Assembly: GCF_025567305.1 (NCBI RefSeq)
Contig: NZ_JAOQJP010000009.1
Span: 71,013 to 135,012 of the forward strand
Source of the DNA: Lentihominibacter butyricus
GTDB lineage: Bacteria > Bacillota > Clostridia > Peptostreptococcales > Anaerovoracaceae
Reading direction: 5' to 3'
Length of the DNA stretch: 64,000 bases
The position numbers and the translations under genes were made by a program. The notes under the pieces are model-generated. The model was not told where the DNA came from and did no database searches. It saw only the letters and a list, made by a program, of their open reading frames with translations. Positions 22,523 through 32,100 of the stretch are shown here, piece by piece; positions within the stretch are counted from its first letter, which is position 1; each line of letters begins with the position of its first letter.

Positions 22523-23947
22523 ATGCTTAAAAAGACTAAGATCGTATGTACTCTGGGACCTGCGAGCAAGGATGAAAAAACAATGAAGGCAATGCTGGAA
22601 GCGGGCATGAATGTGGCGCGGCTGAATTTTTCTCATGGAACGCATGAGGGCCACAGAAAGACCATCGAAACCTTCAGGAAAGTACGAGACGAACTCGGAG
22701 TGCCTGCTGCGGTACTTCTCGATACAAAGGGACCGGAAATAAGAGTCGGCGATTTTGAAAACGGCAGCGAGATGCTGGAGGCCGGCGACACGTTCGTTCT
22801 GACGTCAGAAAAATGTATGGGGACCGCACAGCGCGCAGACACCACCTACAAGGCGCTGCCGACACAGGTGGAAGCCGGGACGGTCATACTGATCGATGAC
22901 GGCCGTATCAGAATGGAAGTGACGGACACTACGGATACAGACGTCATCTGCAGAGTGATCTCCGGCGGGAAGATCAGCAACAGAAAAGGCGTCAATATAC
23001 CTAATAAATCGCTCGATCTCGAATACATCAGTGAAGCGGACAGAAGCGACATACTGTTCGGTATCGAGATGGACGTGGACTACGTGGCGGCGTCGTTCGT
23101 TCGAAGCGGCGATGACGTACGCGCGCTCAGGAAGCTGCTCAATGACAACGGCGGGGAAAAGATAAAGATCATTTCGAAGATAGAAAATACCGAAGGCATA
23201 GCGAACTTTGCAGAGATCCTGGATCTGTCCGATGGGATAATGGTGGCTCGCGGCGACATGGGCGTGGAAGTCGATTTTGAAAAGCTGCCCGGTATACAGA
23301 AGAAATTCATCAAGGAATGCTGCAGGGCAGGCAAGCCTGTAATAACGGCAACGCAGATGCTCGAGTCGATGACGACGAGCACGTCGCCTACGAGAGCGGA
23401 GATAACAGATGTGGCAAATGCGGTGTTCGACGGGACGTCGGCTGTGATGCTTTCGGGGGAAAGCGCTGCGGGGATGTTCCCGGTAGAGACTGTGCAGGCC
23501 ATGGCAAAGATCGTCCACCAGGCGGAGATAGATGCTGAGGAAGTGAACCAGTACAAGTTCCTGGAAGTCGAATCGGATGAAAAGGATATCGCGAATGCGA
23601 TAGGACATGCGGCGTGCACTACGGCAAAAGATATAAAGGCAAAGGCTATAATCGCGGTGACGACATCGGGATATACCGCTGAAATGATGTCGAAGTACAA
23701 GCCTGTCGAGAAGATAATCGCGGCTACCCCTGTAGAGAAGACTTATCATCAGCAGTCACTGACTCGCGGCGTCTTCCCGGTGCTTACGGATTTCAGCAGC
23801 GACTGGGATGCGCTGATGGTGGATGCTGCACGGGAAGCTGAGAAGTATGGATTCGTGGAAAAAGGCGATACCGTGGTTTTCAGCGCGGGAATGCCGCTGC
23901 AGGTATCAGGCACGACAAATCTTATCATGGTAAAGGTGATCGGATAG
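22523..23947 (+). CDS. pyk: Pyruvate kinase
   Basis: 474 aa. ATG 22523 follows GGAAGG; a GTG 9 nt upstream is less likely. Landmarks: TKIVCTLGPAS at the N-terminus, MNVARLNFSHG, the catalytic lysine region IKIISKIENTEGIANF, VARGDMGVE, and TATQMLESM. The C-terminal regulatory domain ends at 474, so the extra PEP-utilising domain of bacillar enzymes is absent. It converts PEP and ADP to pyruvate and ATP. The gene follows the second GatD-like gene by 110 nt and is closed by a terminator. Confidence 0.96.
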   Translation: MLKKTKIVCTLGPASKDEKTMKAMLEAGMNVARLNFSHGTHEGHRKTIETFRKVRDELGVPAAVLLDTKGPEIRVGDFENGSEMLEAGDTFVLTSEKCMGTAQRADTTYKALPTQVEAGTVILIDDGRIRMEVTDTTDTDVICRVISGGKISNRKGVNIPNKSLDLEYISEADRSDILFGIEMDVDYVAASFVRSGDDVRALRKLLNDNGGEKIKIISKIENTEGIANFAEILDLSDGIMVARGDMGVEVDFEKLPGIQKKFIKECCRAGKPVITATQMLESMTTSTSPTRAEITDVANAVFDGTSAVMLSGESAAGMFPVETVQAMAKIVHQAEIDAEEVNQYKFLEVESDEKDIANAIGHAACTTAKDIKAKAIIAVTTSGYTAEMMSKYKPVEKIIAATPVEKTYHQQSLTRGVFPVLTDFSSDWDALMVDAAREAEKYGFVEKGDTVVFSAGMPLQVSGTTNLIMVKVIG

Positions 23948-23959
23948 GCAGAAACAAAA

Positions 23960-23996
23960 TAAAGACCCGGTGCGTTGATGCATCAGGTCTTTTTTG
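23960..23996 (+). terminator. Terminator after pyk
   Basis: AAAGACC (23961-23967) pairs with GGTCTTT, with a GATGCATC-containing inner stem, then six Ts. It may also serve the convergent spoVG transcript. Confidence 0.8.
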
Positions 23997-24034
23997 TCAT
24001 CAGTTATAATTTTATACCCGGAAATACAGGGCAC

Positions 24035-24328
24035 CTAGAGGTCAGCGGCAGCTGCATCTTCAACAGCTTTCTGAGCTAAAACTTTGTCGTATTCTGCGAA
24101 TATGGCATCTCTGATCTTGTTCCTTGTTTCTGAAACAAGAGGATGGGCGATATCTCTGAAGTCTCCTTCTCCCATTTTTCTGCTGGGCATAGCAATGAAC
24201 AGACCGTTCTGGCCCTCGATGATCTTGATATCGTGTACAACAAATTCATCGTCAAATGTAATCGAGACTACTGCCTTCATTTTACTTTCATCGTTGATTT
24301 TTCGGATTCTTACGTCAGTAATGTTCAT
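24035..24328 (-). CDS. spoVG: Septation/RNA-binding regulator SpoVG
   Basis: 97 aa. N-terminus MNITDVRIRKI and the conserved core IIEGQNGLFIAMPSRK-GEGDFRDIAHP identify SpoVG, a nucleic-acid-binding regulator affecting sporulation septation, virulence and metabolism in Firmicutes. In B. subtilis the order is purR-yabJ-spoVG-glmU-prs; here spoVG and purR are next to each other but inverted relative to murC-glmU'-prs. The ribosome binding site is AAAGGCGG. Confidence 0.96.
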   Translation of the reverse strand: MNITDVRIRKINDESKMKAVVSITFDDEFVVHDIKIIEGQNGLFIAMPSRKMGEGDFRDIAHPLVSETRNKIRDAIFAEYDKVLAQKAVEDAAAADL

Positions 24329-24381
24329 GTGTAGTTACCGCCTTTCATGCCGTTGTATTATGTTTTGATTTTAACGATAGT

Positions 24382-24410
24382 ATTATATAATAGAATAATC
24401 ATATAAACAA
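24382..24410 (-). promoter_or_regulatory. spoVG promoter
   Basis: On the minus strand, TTGTTT (24410-24405), a 17-bp spacer and TATAAT (24387-24382). AT-rich surroundings. Confidence 0.6.
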
Positions 24411-24418
24411 GCATTATT

Positions 24419-25228
24419 TTAAAAAATCTGACAATTAGGAATTACCTCCACAAACTTGTTATTTTCATCTACATCTCCGAGATATACGATAGGAAAATAA
24501 TCACTGACTTTTTTCTTCTCAGGTTTGGTGTTTACGATAGCTACCCCGATCCCCACGACTTCGATATCCACCTCTGACAGTATTTCGACGATGCCCTTTA
24601 TGCTGCCGCCGCCGCGCATGAAGTCATCGATGATGAGCGCCTTGGAACCGGGGGCTGCAGCTCTTTTGGAAATAGACATTTTCTGAAGTCTTTCCGACGA
24701 GCCGGGAAAATAATTGATGCTGACCGTAGCACCTTCCGATATCTTCGTTTCTCTTCTGACAACTACGACGGGCAGGTTGAGAAGCTGTGCGGTCATGAAT
24801 GCCACAGGGATGCCTTTCGTTTCTATCGTAGCAACATAGTTCGCTCCGGACTCTCTGAATTTTTTTGCAAAGATGCGCGCCATGTCTTTTACGATAGCAG
24901 GATCGTACATTATGTCTGAAGTATACAGGAAACCTCCGCCGAGGATGCGGCCGTCTTCCCTGAGCAGATCACAGAGATGCTGCTGCACTTCCGCAGCCCG
25001 TTCCGGCGAAATGTCCGGCACGTATTTGACTCCGCCTGCGGCGCCGGGTATCGTTTCGATATATCCGTAACCGGTAGCTTCGACAGCTTCCTTTGCAGCG
25101 CTGATATCCTCGCTGATGCTTGATTTTGCTGCAGAGAACCTGTCGCAGAAATATTTAAGATTAAAGACGCGCTCCGGTGATTCGGTCAGTATCTGGCAGA
25201 TAGCTCCGACTCTGTGACTCCTTTTCAT
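24419..25228 (-). CDS. purR: Purine operon repressor PurR
   Basis: 269 aa from the ATG at 25228, preceded by GGAGGTG; a longer frame to 25255 lacks a site. Winged-helix N-terminus (MKRSHRVGAICQILTESPER) followed by a phosphoribosyltransferase-like domain whose PRPP loop ALIIDDFMRGGGS is intact. The Gram-positive PurR represses purine genes and is released by PRPP. Directly upstream, on the other strand, lies murC. Confidence 0.93.
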   Translation of the reverse strand: MKRSHRVGAICQILTESPERVFNLKYFCDRFSAAKSSISEDISAAKEAVEATGYGYIETIPGAAGGVKYVPDISPERAAEVQQHLCDLLREDGRILGGGFLYTSDIMYDPAIVKDMARIFAKKFRESGANYVATIETKGIPVAFMTAQLLNLPVVVVRRETKISEGATVSINYFPGSSERLQKMSISKRAAAPGSKALIIDDFMRGGGSIKGIVEILSEVDIEVVGIGVAIVNTKPEKKKVSDYFPIVYLGDVDENNKFVEVIPNCQIF

Positions 25229-25279
25229 ATACACCTCCAGAATGTGAACACACAAATAAAACGAACTATTATTGAAAAT

Positions 25280-25308
25280 ATAATAATATCATTCGCATTT
25301 GTTGTCAA
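25280..25308 (-). promoter_or_regulatory. purR promoter
   Basis: On the minus strand, consensus TTGACA (25308-25303), 17-bp spacer and TATTAT (25285-25280), about 50 nt before the start codon. Confidence 0.7.
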
Positions 25309-25350
25309 ATGTGTTTTTTTGCAAATAAGGCGCATTTTTAAAGCCAAATA

Positions 25351-25359
25351 TGATATAAT
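25351..25359 (+). promoter_or_regulatory. Extended -10 promoter of the murC-prs-pth-mfd cluster
   Basis: TGATATAAT is an extended -10 (TGnTATAAT) 30 nt before the murC start; the -35 is weak. It is divergent from the purR promoter. Confidence 0.6.
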
Positions 25360-25389
25360 CGTTTTATCTATAACTGAGGAGGCGCAGGA

Positions 25390-26778
25390 ATGATTAATTT
25401 GCCTGATTATAAGAAGATCCACTGCATCGGGATCGGTGGTATCGGACTATCTGCGATAGCGGAGATACTCCTGTCAAGAGGATATGAGGTTTCCGGATCA
25501 GATATGAGAGAAAGTGAAATGACAGAAAGGCTCATCGAACAGGGAGCCAGAATATATTTAGGCCATAGAGCGAAAAATGTAGACGATGTGGATCTCGTGA
25601 TCTACTCTTCGGCGATAGGGAGGGACAATCCTGAACTTGCCAGAGCCGATGAACGCGGGATACCCGCGATAACGAGAGCACAGGCACTCGGAGTGCTGAT
25701 GGACGAGTACAGGAACAGCATAGCTGTTTCGGGAACACACGGCAAGACTACAACGACTTCTATGGTTTCTTTGATTTTAAAGGAAGCACAGAAAGAGCCT
25801 ACTATCCTGGTCGGTGGAAATCTCGCAGAGATAGACGGCAATGTTTATATAGGAGAGAACGAGTATTTCGTTACGGAAGCATGCGAGTACATGGACAGCT
25901 TCCTTAACCTCAAGCCGAAGATCGAGATAATCCTGAACATAGATTCAGACCATCTCGACTATTTCAAGGATGTCGAGCATATAGCAAGCTCTTTTGACAA
26001 GTTCGCGAAACTCGTGCCTTCGGACGGAGCGGTCATCGCATATGACGCAAACCCGTTTGTAAAGAGCGTGATCGAAGGACTTCCGAATGCCGTAACGTTC
26101 GGACTCGGCGAAAGCTGCGACTATTTTGCATCTGACATAGACTTTGACAATGAAGGCATGCCGAGATTCACAGTCAACCATGGAGGGAAGGAGCTGTGCC
26201 GCATAGCGCTGTCGGTACCGGGAGAACACAATGTGCTGAATGCGCTGTCTGCTTTTGCATGCGGGCATATCCTGGGTGTCGATGTTGACAGCATGGTCAG
26301 GACTCTCGAAAACTTCAACGGTATACAGAGACGTTTCGATGTTCTCGGCAAGACCGCGAACAATATAAAGATCATAGACGACTATGCTCATCATCCGACG
26401 GAGATAAAGGCTACGCTGTCAGCGGTGAAGAAGATGAAGCACAATCATATGTGGTGTCTGTTCCAGCCGCACACATATACGAGAACGATGGCGCTGCTGG
26501 ATGACTTTGCGACTTCATTCACAGATGCGGACAAGGTCGTGCTCGCAGAGATATATGCGGCAAGAGAGAAGAACATATACAAGATAAGCTCGAAGAGCCT
26601 GATGAACAGGATAAAGGAAGAGGATCCGGCGAAGGACGTTTATTTCTTCAGCGACTTTGAGGAAATCGCGAACTTCGTATACAACAATGCGGAACCGGGA
26701 GATCTGGTCATAACGATGGGTGCCGGAGACATATATAAAGTCGGAGAGATGATCCTCGAAAAAGACAAGAGGTTTTAA
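25390..26778 (+). CDS. murC: UDP-N-acetylmuramate--L-alanine ligase
   Basis: 462 aa, ATG after GAGGAGG. Glycine-rich UDP-binding start GIGGIGLSAIAEILL, Mur ligase ATP loop SGTHGKTTTTSM (about 118), EACEYMDSFL, and the C-terminal DDYAHHPTEIKATL and QPHTYTRT motifs specific for MurC. It adds L-Ala to UDP-MurNAc in the cytoplasm. It heads a run murC, GlmU domain, prs, pth, mfd. Confidence 0.96.
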   Translation: MINLPDYKKIHCIGIGGIGLSAIAEILLSRGYEVSGSDMRESEMTERLIEQGARIYLGHRAKNVDDVDLVIYSSAIGRDNPELARADERGIPAITRAQALGVLMDEYRNSIAVSGTHGKTTTTSMVSLILKEAQKEPTILVGGNLAEIDGNVYIGENEYFVTEACEYMDSFLNLKPKIEIILNIDSDHLDYFKDVEHIASSFDKFAKLVPSDGAVIAYDANPFVKSVIEGLPNAVTFGLGESCDYFASDIDFDNEGMPRFTVNHGGKELCRIALSVPGEHNVLNALSAFACGHILGVDVDSMVRTLENFNGIQRRFDVLGKTANNIKIIDDYAHHPTEIKATLSAVKKMKHNHMWCLFQPHTYTRTMALLDDFATSFTDADKVVLAEIYAAREKNIYKISSKSLMNRIKEEDPAKDVYFFSDFEEIANFVYNNAEPGDLVITMGAGDIYKVGEMILEKDKRF

Positions 26779-26790
26779 GGAGAGAGCTTT

Positions 26791-27483
26791 ATGGATATAA
26801 AAGAATACGAAAAACTTGAGAGACAGCGTATAAGCAGAAATCTGGACTATCTGGAAGCCGGCGTCAGGTTCATAGATATCAGGACCGCATATATAGAAGA
26901 AGGCGTGACGATAGGGGCCGGGACTGTGATATATCCCTGCGTAGTTATCGAAGGCGATGTGACGATCGGTGAAAACTGCACGATCGGACAGAACAGCAGG
27001 ATAAAGGATTCCGTGATCGGAGACGACACGTCGATCCAGAGCTCTGTGATACTGGAAAGCAAAGTCGGCAGCGGTACTTCAGTGGGACCGTTTGCATATC
27101 TCAGACCGAACAGTGAAGTCGGAGACGGCTGCAAGGTGGGAGATTTCGTAGAGATAAAGAATTCAAAGCTTGGTGACGGCGCGAAAGCGGCGCACCTTAC
27201 ATATGTGGGAGATTCCGACGTCGGCGAGCGCGTGAATCTCGGATGCGGAGTCGTGTTCGTGAACTACGACGGAAGCAGAAAATACCGTTCAGTCGTCGAG
27301 GACGGAGCATTCATCGGCTGCAACGTGAACCTGGTTTCACCTGTGCACGTTGGAAAAGACGCATACATAGCGGCAGGCAGCACGATAACAGAAGACGTAC
27401 CGGATGGTGCGCTTTACGTAGCCAGAGCCAAAGGCAGGACGCTGGAAGGCTGGGTAGAGAAAAAAGGCATCTTAAAAAAATAA
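26791..27483 (+). CDS. GlmU acetyltransferase domain only (left-handed beta-helix)
   Basis: 230 aa, ATG after AGGAGAG. The whole protein corresponds to the C-terminal half of GlmU: a short helical linker (1-30) then hexapeptide repeats (VTIGAGTVIYP, VTIGENCTIG). The acetyltransferase residues are present: YLRPNSEVG, FVEIKNSKLG, the catalytic His in AAHLTYVGD, and NLGCGVVFVNYDG. The N-terminal pyrophosphorylase domain with its GxGTRM loop is completely missing, and there is no room for it before murC's end 12 nt upstream. It can plausibly acetylate GlcN-1-P; the uridyltransferase step must come from another gene. It sits at the normal glmU position before prs. Confidence 0.85.
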   Translation: MDIKEYEKLERQRISRNLDYLEAGVRFIDIRTAYIEEGVTIGAGTVIYPCVVIEGDVTIGENCTIGQNSRIKDSVIGDDTSIQSSVILESKVGSGTSVGPFAYLRPNSEVGDGCKVGDFVEIKNSKLGDGAKAAHLTYVGDSDVGERVNLGCGVVFVNYDGSRKYRSVVEDGAFIGCNVNLVSPVHVGKDAYIAAGSTITEDVPDGALYVARAKGRTLEGWVEKKGILKK

Positions 27484-27520
27484 ACATCAGTTGAACAGAA
27501 AGTTGAGGTAGGAGAAACAA

Positions 27521-28471
27521 ATGAAAAACAGTGCATTTTCAAACTACAAGGTATTTGCAGGCAACTCTCACTTGGAGCTTGCAGAAGAGATCACATCGAT
27601 AATGGGAAAACCTCTTGGAAGAGCTACTGTAAACAAATTCAGTGACGGAGAGATATCTGTTAATCTGTGGGAATCGGTAAGAGGCGTTGACTGCTATATA
27701 GTACAGTCGACATGCGATCCGGTAAACGACAATCTCATGGAGCTTCTTATCATGATAGATGCAATGAAGCGCGCATCTGCAGGAAGGATCAATGCAGTTA
27801 TCCCTTACTACGGATATGCGAGACAGGACAGAAAAGCAAAGGCCAGAGATCCGATCACAGCAAAGCTGGTTGCAAACCTTCTGATGGCGGCAGGTGCAGA
27901 CAGAGTGCTGACTATGGATCTGCATGCAGCTCAGATACAGGGTTACTTCGACATCCCTGTGGATCACCTCGTAGGCATGCCTATACTGACTAAGCATTTC
28001 ATGGAAGAAAACATGGACAACGTGGTAGTCGTTTCTCCTGACCACGGAAGCGTTACTAGAGCAAGAAACATGGCTCAGCCGCTCAATGCTCCTATCGCTA
28101 TAGTTGACAAGAGAAGACCTGAGCCTAACAAGAGCGAGATAATGAACATCATCGGAGATATCGAAGGCAAGAACTGCATACTCGTCGATGATATGATAGA
28201 TACAGCAGGAACTATAACGAATGCGGCAAATGCGCTCAAGGAAATGGGCGCTGCAAGCGTAAGAGCATGTGCTACACATGCAGTGCTTTCAGGCCCGGCA
28301 ATAGAGAGGATAGAAAACTCGGCTATAGAAGAGCTGATCCTCCTCAACACACTGCCGATCCCTGAAGAAAAGAAGATAGAAAAGATGAAGATGCTTTCTG
28401 TTGCACCGCTGTTCGCAGAGGCGATGACAAGAGTATTTACAAACGATTCGATAAGCAAACTCTTCGACTAG
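27521..28471 (+). CDS. prs: Ribose-phosphate pyrophosphokinase (PRPP synthetase)
   Basis: 316 aa, ATG after GAGGTAGGAG. Landmarks: KFSDGEISVNLWESVRG, PYYGYARQDRKA, metal-binding DLHAAQIQGYFDIP, VVVSPDHGSVTRAR, and the PRPP loop CILVDDMIDTAGT. It makes PRPP from ribose-5-phosphate and ATP for nucleotide synthesis; PurR upstream senses the product. Standard position after glmU. Confidence 0.96.
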   Translation: MKNSAFSNYKVFAGNSHLELAEEITSIMGKPLGRATVNKFSDGEISVNLWESVRGVDCYIVQSTCDPVNDNLMELLIMIDAMKRASAGRINAVIPYYGYARQDRKAKARDPITAKLVANLLMAAGADRVLTMDLHAAQIQGYFDIPVDHLVGMPILTKHFMEENMDNVVVVSPDHGSVTRARNMAQPLNAPIAIVDKRRPEPNKSEIMNIIGDIEGKNCILVDDMIDTAGTITNAANALKEMGAASVRACATHAVLSGPAIERIENSAIEELILLNTLPIPEEKKIEKMKMLSVAPLFAEAMTRVFTNDSISKLFD

Positions 28472-28517
28472 TTTTATGCCGGAAGATGCGGCGGACAGAT
28501 GAAAGGAACGGACGTTA

Positions 28518-29108
28518 ATGTTTGTTATTGCAGGACTGGGGAATCCCGGAAAAAAATATGAAAATACGCGGCACAATATGGGGTTTCTCGTCGTGGACCG
28601 CATAGCTGAGAAATGCGGCATAAGTGTAAACAGGATGAAGCACAGGGCTCTGGTCGGAGAGGGAAGGATCTCCGGCCGGAAGGCCCTTCTTGTGAAGCCT
28701 CAGACCTACATGAACCTCAGCGGCGAATCGGTCAGAGAAGTAGTGGATTATTACGATGTGGATCTTGAAGACGTCATAGTGATATATGATGACTTCGATC
28801 TCGAGACAGGCTCGATACGCGTGAGGAAAAAAGGCAGCGCCGGAAGTCATAACGGAATGAAATCGGTGATCTCGCATCTCGGATCCGGAGATTTCCCGAG
28901 AGTGAGGATCGGCATCGGCAAGAGCGGCGGGCTCGACTGGAAGGATTTCGTGATAGGCAAGGTCGCAAGTCAGGAAAAGGACGTTATCGCGGAGGCTGTC
29001 GACAAGGCGGCAGACGCGGTGCTCTGCATACTTGAAAAGGGTATAGACAGAGCTATGAATGAATATAATGTAAAAGCAAAGGCGCCGGCACGCGACAAGG
29101 CGGAATAG
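28518..29108 (+). CDS. pth: Peptidyl-tRNA hydrolase
   Basis: 196 aa, ATG after AAAGGAACGG. GLGNPGKKYENTRHNMGF contains the catalytic His of the Pth family, followed by KPQTYMNLSGESV and YDDFDLETGSIRVRKKGSAGSHNGMKS. It releases peptidyl groups from dropped-off tRNA. Located between prs and mfd as in many Firmicutes. Confidence 0.96.
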   Translation: MFVIAGLGNPGKKYENTRHNMGFLVVDRIAEKCGISVNRMKHRALVGEGRISGRKALLVKPQTYMNLSGESVREVVDYYDVDLEDVIVIYDDFDLETGSIRVRKKGSAGSHNGMKSVISHLGSGDFPRVRIGIGKSGGLDWKDFVIGKVASQEKDVIAEAVDKAADAVLCILEKGIDRAMNEYNVKAKAPARDKAE

Positions 29109-29151
29109 GCGATGCGGGCGCCGGTGTGCGTTTATCAGTGTGAGGGATCAA

Positions 29152-32100
29152 GTGGCAGAAAAGGGAATGATCAACATTACAGGTGCAGCTGAAGGTTGCG
29201 TCGCACCGATCATATCAGATTTAATCAATGAGAAAAAAGGTCAGAGTCTTATTGTTGTTTCTACTTTTAACAGAGCGAAACGACTGGCAGCGGACCTTTC
29301 TTTTTTTAATACGCGCAATATCTACATACTGCCGCAGGAGGAAGAGACTTTCCTGCAGTATGAAGCGAGAAGCAATGATGATCTGCTGGAACGCATGAAA
29401 GTGCTGCGCGCTGTCACTGCAGGCGAGGAATGCATAGTGATCGCTCCCGTTACGGGTGCGGTGAAAAAGCTGCCGCCCAGAGAGATATTCGAAGAGAATG
29501 TACTCAGGCTGAAGCTCGGGGAAGACGCAGATCCCGAAGAGATAAAAAGGCGTCTGACTCTGATGGGATACGAGCGGGTCTCAATGATAGAAAGCCGCGG
29601 AGAATACAGCATCAGAGGCGGAATAATAGACATCTTCACGCCGGACAGTGACGATCCGTACAGAGTGGAGCTGTTCGACACGGAAGTAGACTCGATAAGG
29701 ACATTCGACAGCCTCACGCAGCGCTCGATAGAGGCGCTCAGCGATATATCGGTATATCCGTGTTCTCATATAGCAAAGGATCACGAAGTGTTCGAGGCTG
29801 CCGGAAAGAGGATCACCAGAGCGTATGACAGGCGCATAAAGGCTCTCGAAAAGAAAGAGGGCAGCAGCGAGACCGTATACAACCTCAAACAGCGAAAGCA
29901 GCAGCTTCTGGAATACACGGAGAGCATGATAAACCTGCAGTACATGGAAAAGTTCATAAATTATTTTTATGACGAGACAATGTACATCTGGGACTACATG
30001 GACGATCCGCAGCTTTTCATAGACGATCCTGCCAGGATCCTCGAGACACTGGAGGCATATGAAAAAGAACGTGCGGACGATATAGACGCGATACTTGCGG
30101 CAGGCAGAGGCATCGGAGAGGATTTCGCATCGATGTCCGGCCAGGCCGATTATTTCAGGCTCTATGAAAAGGAAGGCTATATATTGACGCCGTTCGTCAG
30201 CACGATAAAAAAGGCGCCGTTCCTCAAAGAGCTGATAAATGTGGAATGCAGGCAGGCTCCTGTCTTCAACGGCAGGATGGATATCCTCAAAACCGAGCTG
30301 GAAAACTATGCTGCGCGAGGGTACACCGTTACGATCGTCTGTAGCAGCGACGAGCGGATGAAAAGCGTGCAGGAGTTCCTGACACATGAAAATCTGACAG
30401 GAAAGGCGTCGGTCAGAAAAGGTGTACTGACGGCAGGCATGGAGCTCTGTGACAGGAAAGAGTGCTATATCTGGGAAGGCGATATTTTCGGCGGCAGCCG
30501 CAGGAAGAAAAAACGCTCGAAACGCTCAGCAGGCTCTCAGATCAAGAGCTTCTCGGACGTGCAGGAAGGCGACTATGTAGTTCATGAAAGCCACGGTATC
30601 GGCAAGTTCATGGGCATAGAGCAGCTGGTCGTCCAGGGGGTGAAGAAGGATTACCTCAAAGTAAAGTATGCAGGTGAGGACTCGCTTTACATCCCGGTGG
30701 ATCAGCTGGGGATGCTCCAGAAGTACGTCGGAGGAGATGGCGTGACGCCAAGACTGAACAAGCTTTCCGGCAGCGAGTGGAAGCAGACCAAGGCGAGAGC
30801 GCAGAAAGCCGTGAACGATATGGCTGAGGAACTGATACGCGTGTCGGCAGCGAGGATGAACGAAAAAGGCTATGCCTTCTCGGAGGATACGGTCTGGCAG
30901 CATGAATTCGAGGACAGCTTCCCGTATGCCGAGACCGATGACCAGCTCAGATGCGTGGATGAGATAAAAGGCGACATGGAAAAGGATTCGCCGATGGACA
31001 GACTGCTGTGCGGAGACGTCGGATTCGGCAAGACCGAAGTTGCCGCCAGGGCTCTTTTCAAATGCGTGGCTGACGGAAAACAGGCGGCGGTGCTCGTGCC
31101 GACGACGCTTCTGGCGAACCAGCACTACTACACGATGAAAGATCGCTTTGAAAAATTCCCGTTCAAGGTCGAGATGATGTCGAGGTTCAAGAGCGCAGCA
31201 CAGCAGAAACGCATAATAGAAGGCCTTGAGAACGGCAGCGTCGACATGGTGATAGGAACGCACAGACTGCTGTCTGAAGATGTAAAGTTCAAGGATCTCG
31301 GTCTGCTGGTGATAGATGAGGAGCAGAGATTCGGCGTGAAGCACAAGGAAAGGCTCAAGCAGCTGAAGACTAATGTGGACGTGCTGACGCTGTCGGCTAC
31401 CCCGATACCGAGGACGCTGCACATGTCTCTGTCAGGTGTTAAGGACATGAGCGTCATCGAGGAGCCGCCTGAAGACAGATATCCTGTCCAGACATATGTT
31501 ATGGAGCAGGACGATTTCGTGATAAGAGAAGCGATAGAAAAGGAGCTGGCAAGAGGCGGTCAGGTATACGTGCTGTACAACCGCGTTGAGTCGATAAACC
31601 GTGTCGCCAGCGATATCGAAGCGCTGGTGCCGGATGCCGATGTAGTCGTCGGACATGGCAAGATGCGTGAAAAGCAGCTTGAGAATATAATAATAGATTT
31701 TTCGGAAGGCGAATACAATGTGCTGGTCGCAACGACGATCATAGAATCGGGGATAGATATACCGAACGTGAACACGATGATCGTGCTGGATGCAGACAGG
31801 TTCGGACTGGCGCAGCTCCATCAGCTGAGAGGCAGAGTGGGGCGTTCAGGCAGGATGGCGTATGCATATCTGATGTATACGAAAGACAGGAATCTGAGCG
31901 AGATCGCGGAAAAGCGCCTGCGTGCTATCAGGGAGTTCACGGAGTTCGGGTCCGGGTTCAGGATCGCGATGAAAGACCTCGAACTGCGCGGCGCCGGAAA
32001 CATACTTGGCACAGAACAGTCCGGGCACATGCTCAGCATAGGGTATGAGCTCTACTGCAAGATGCTGGAAGAAGCCGTCGATGCTGCAAAAGGCAAGGAA

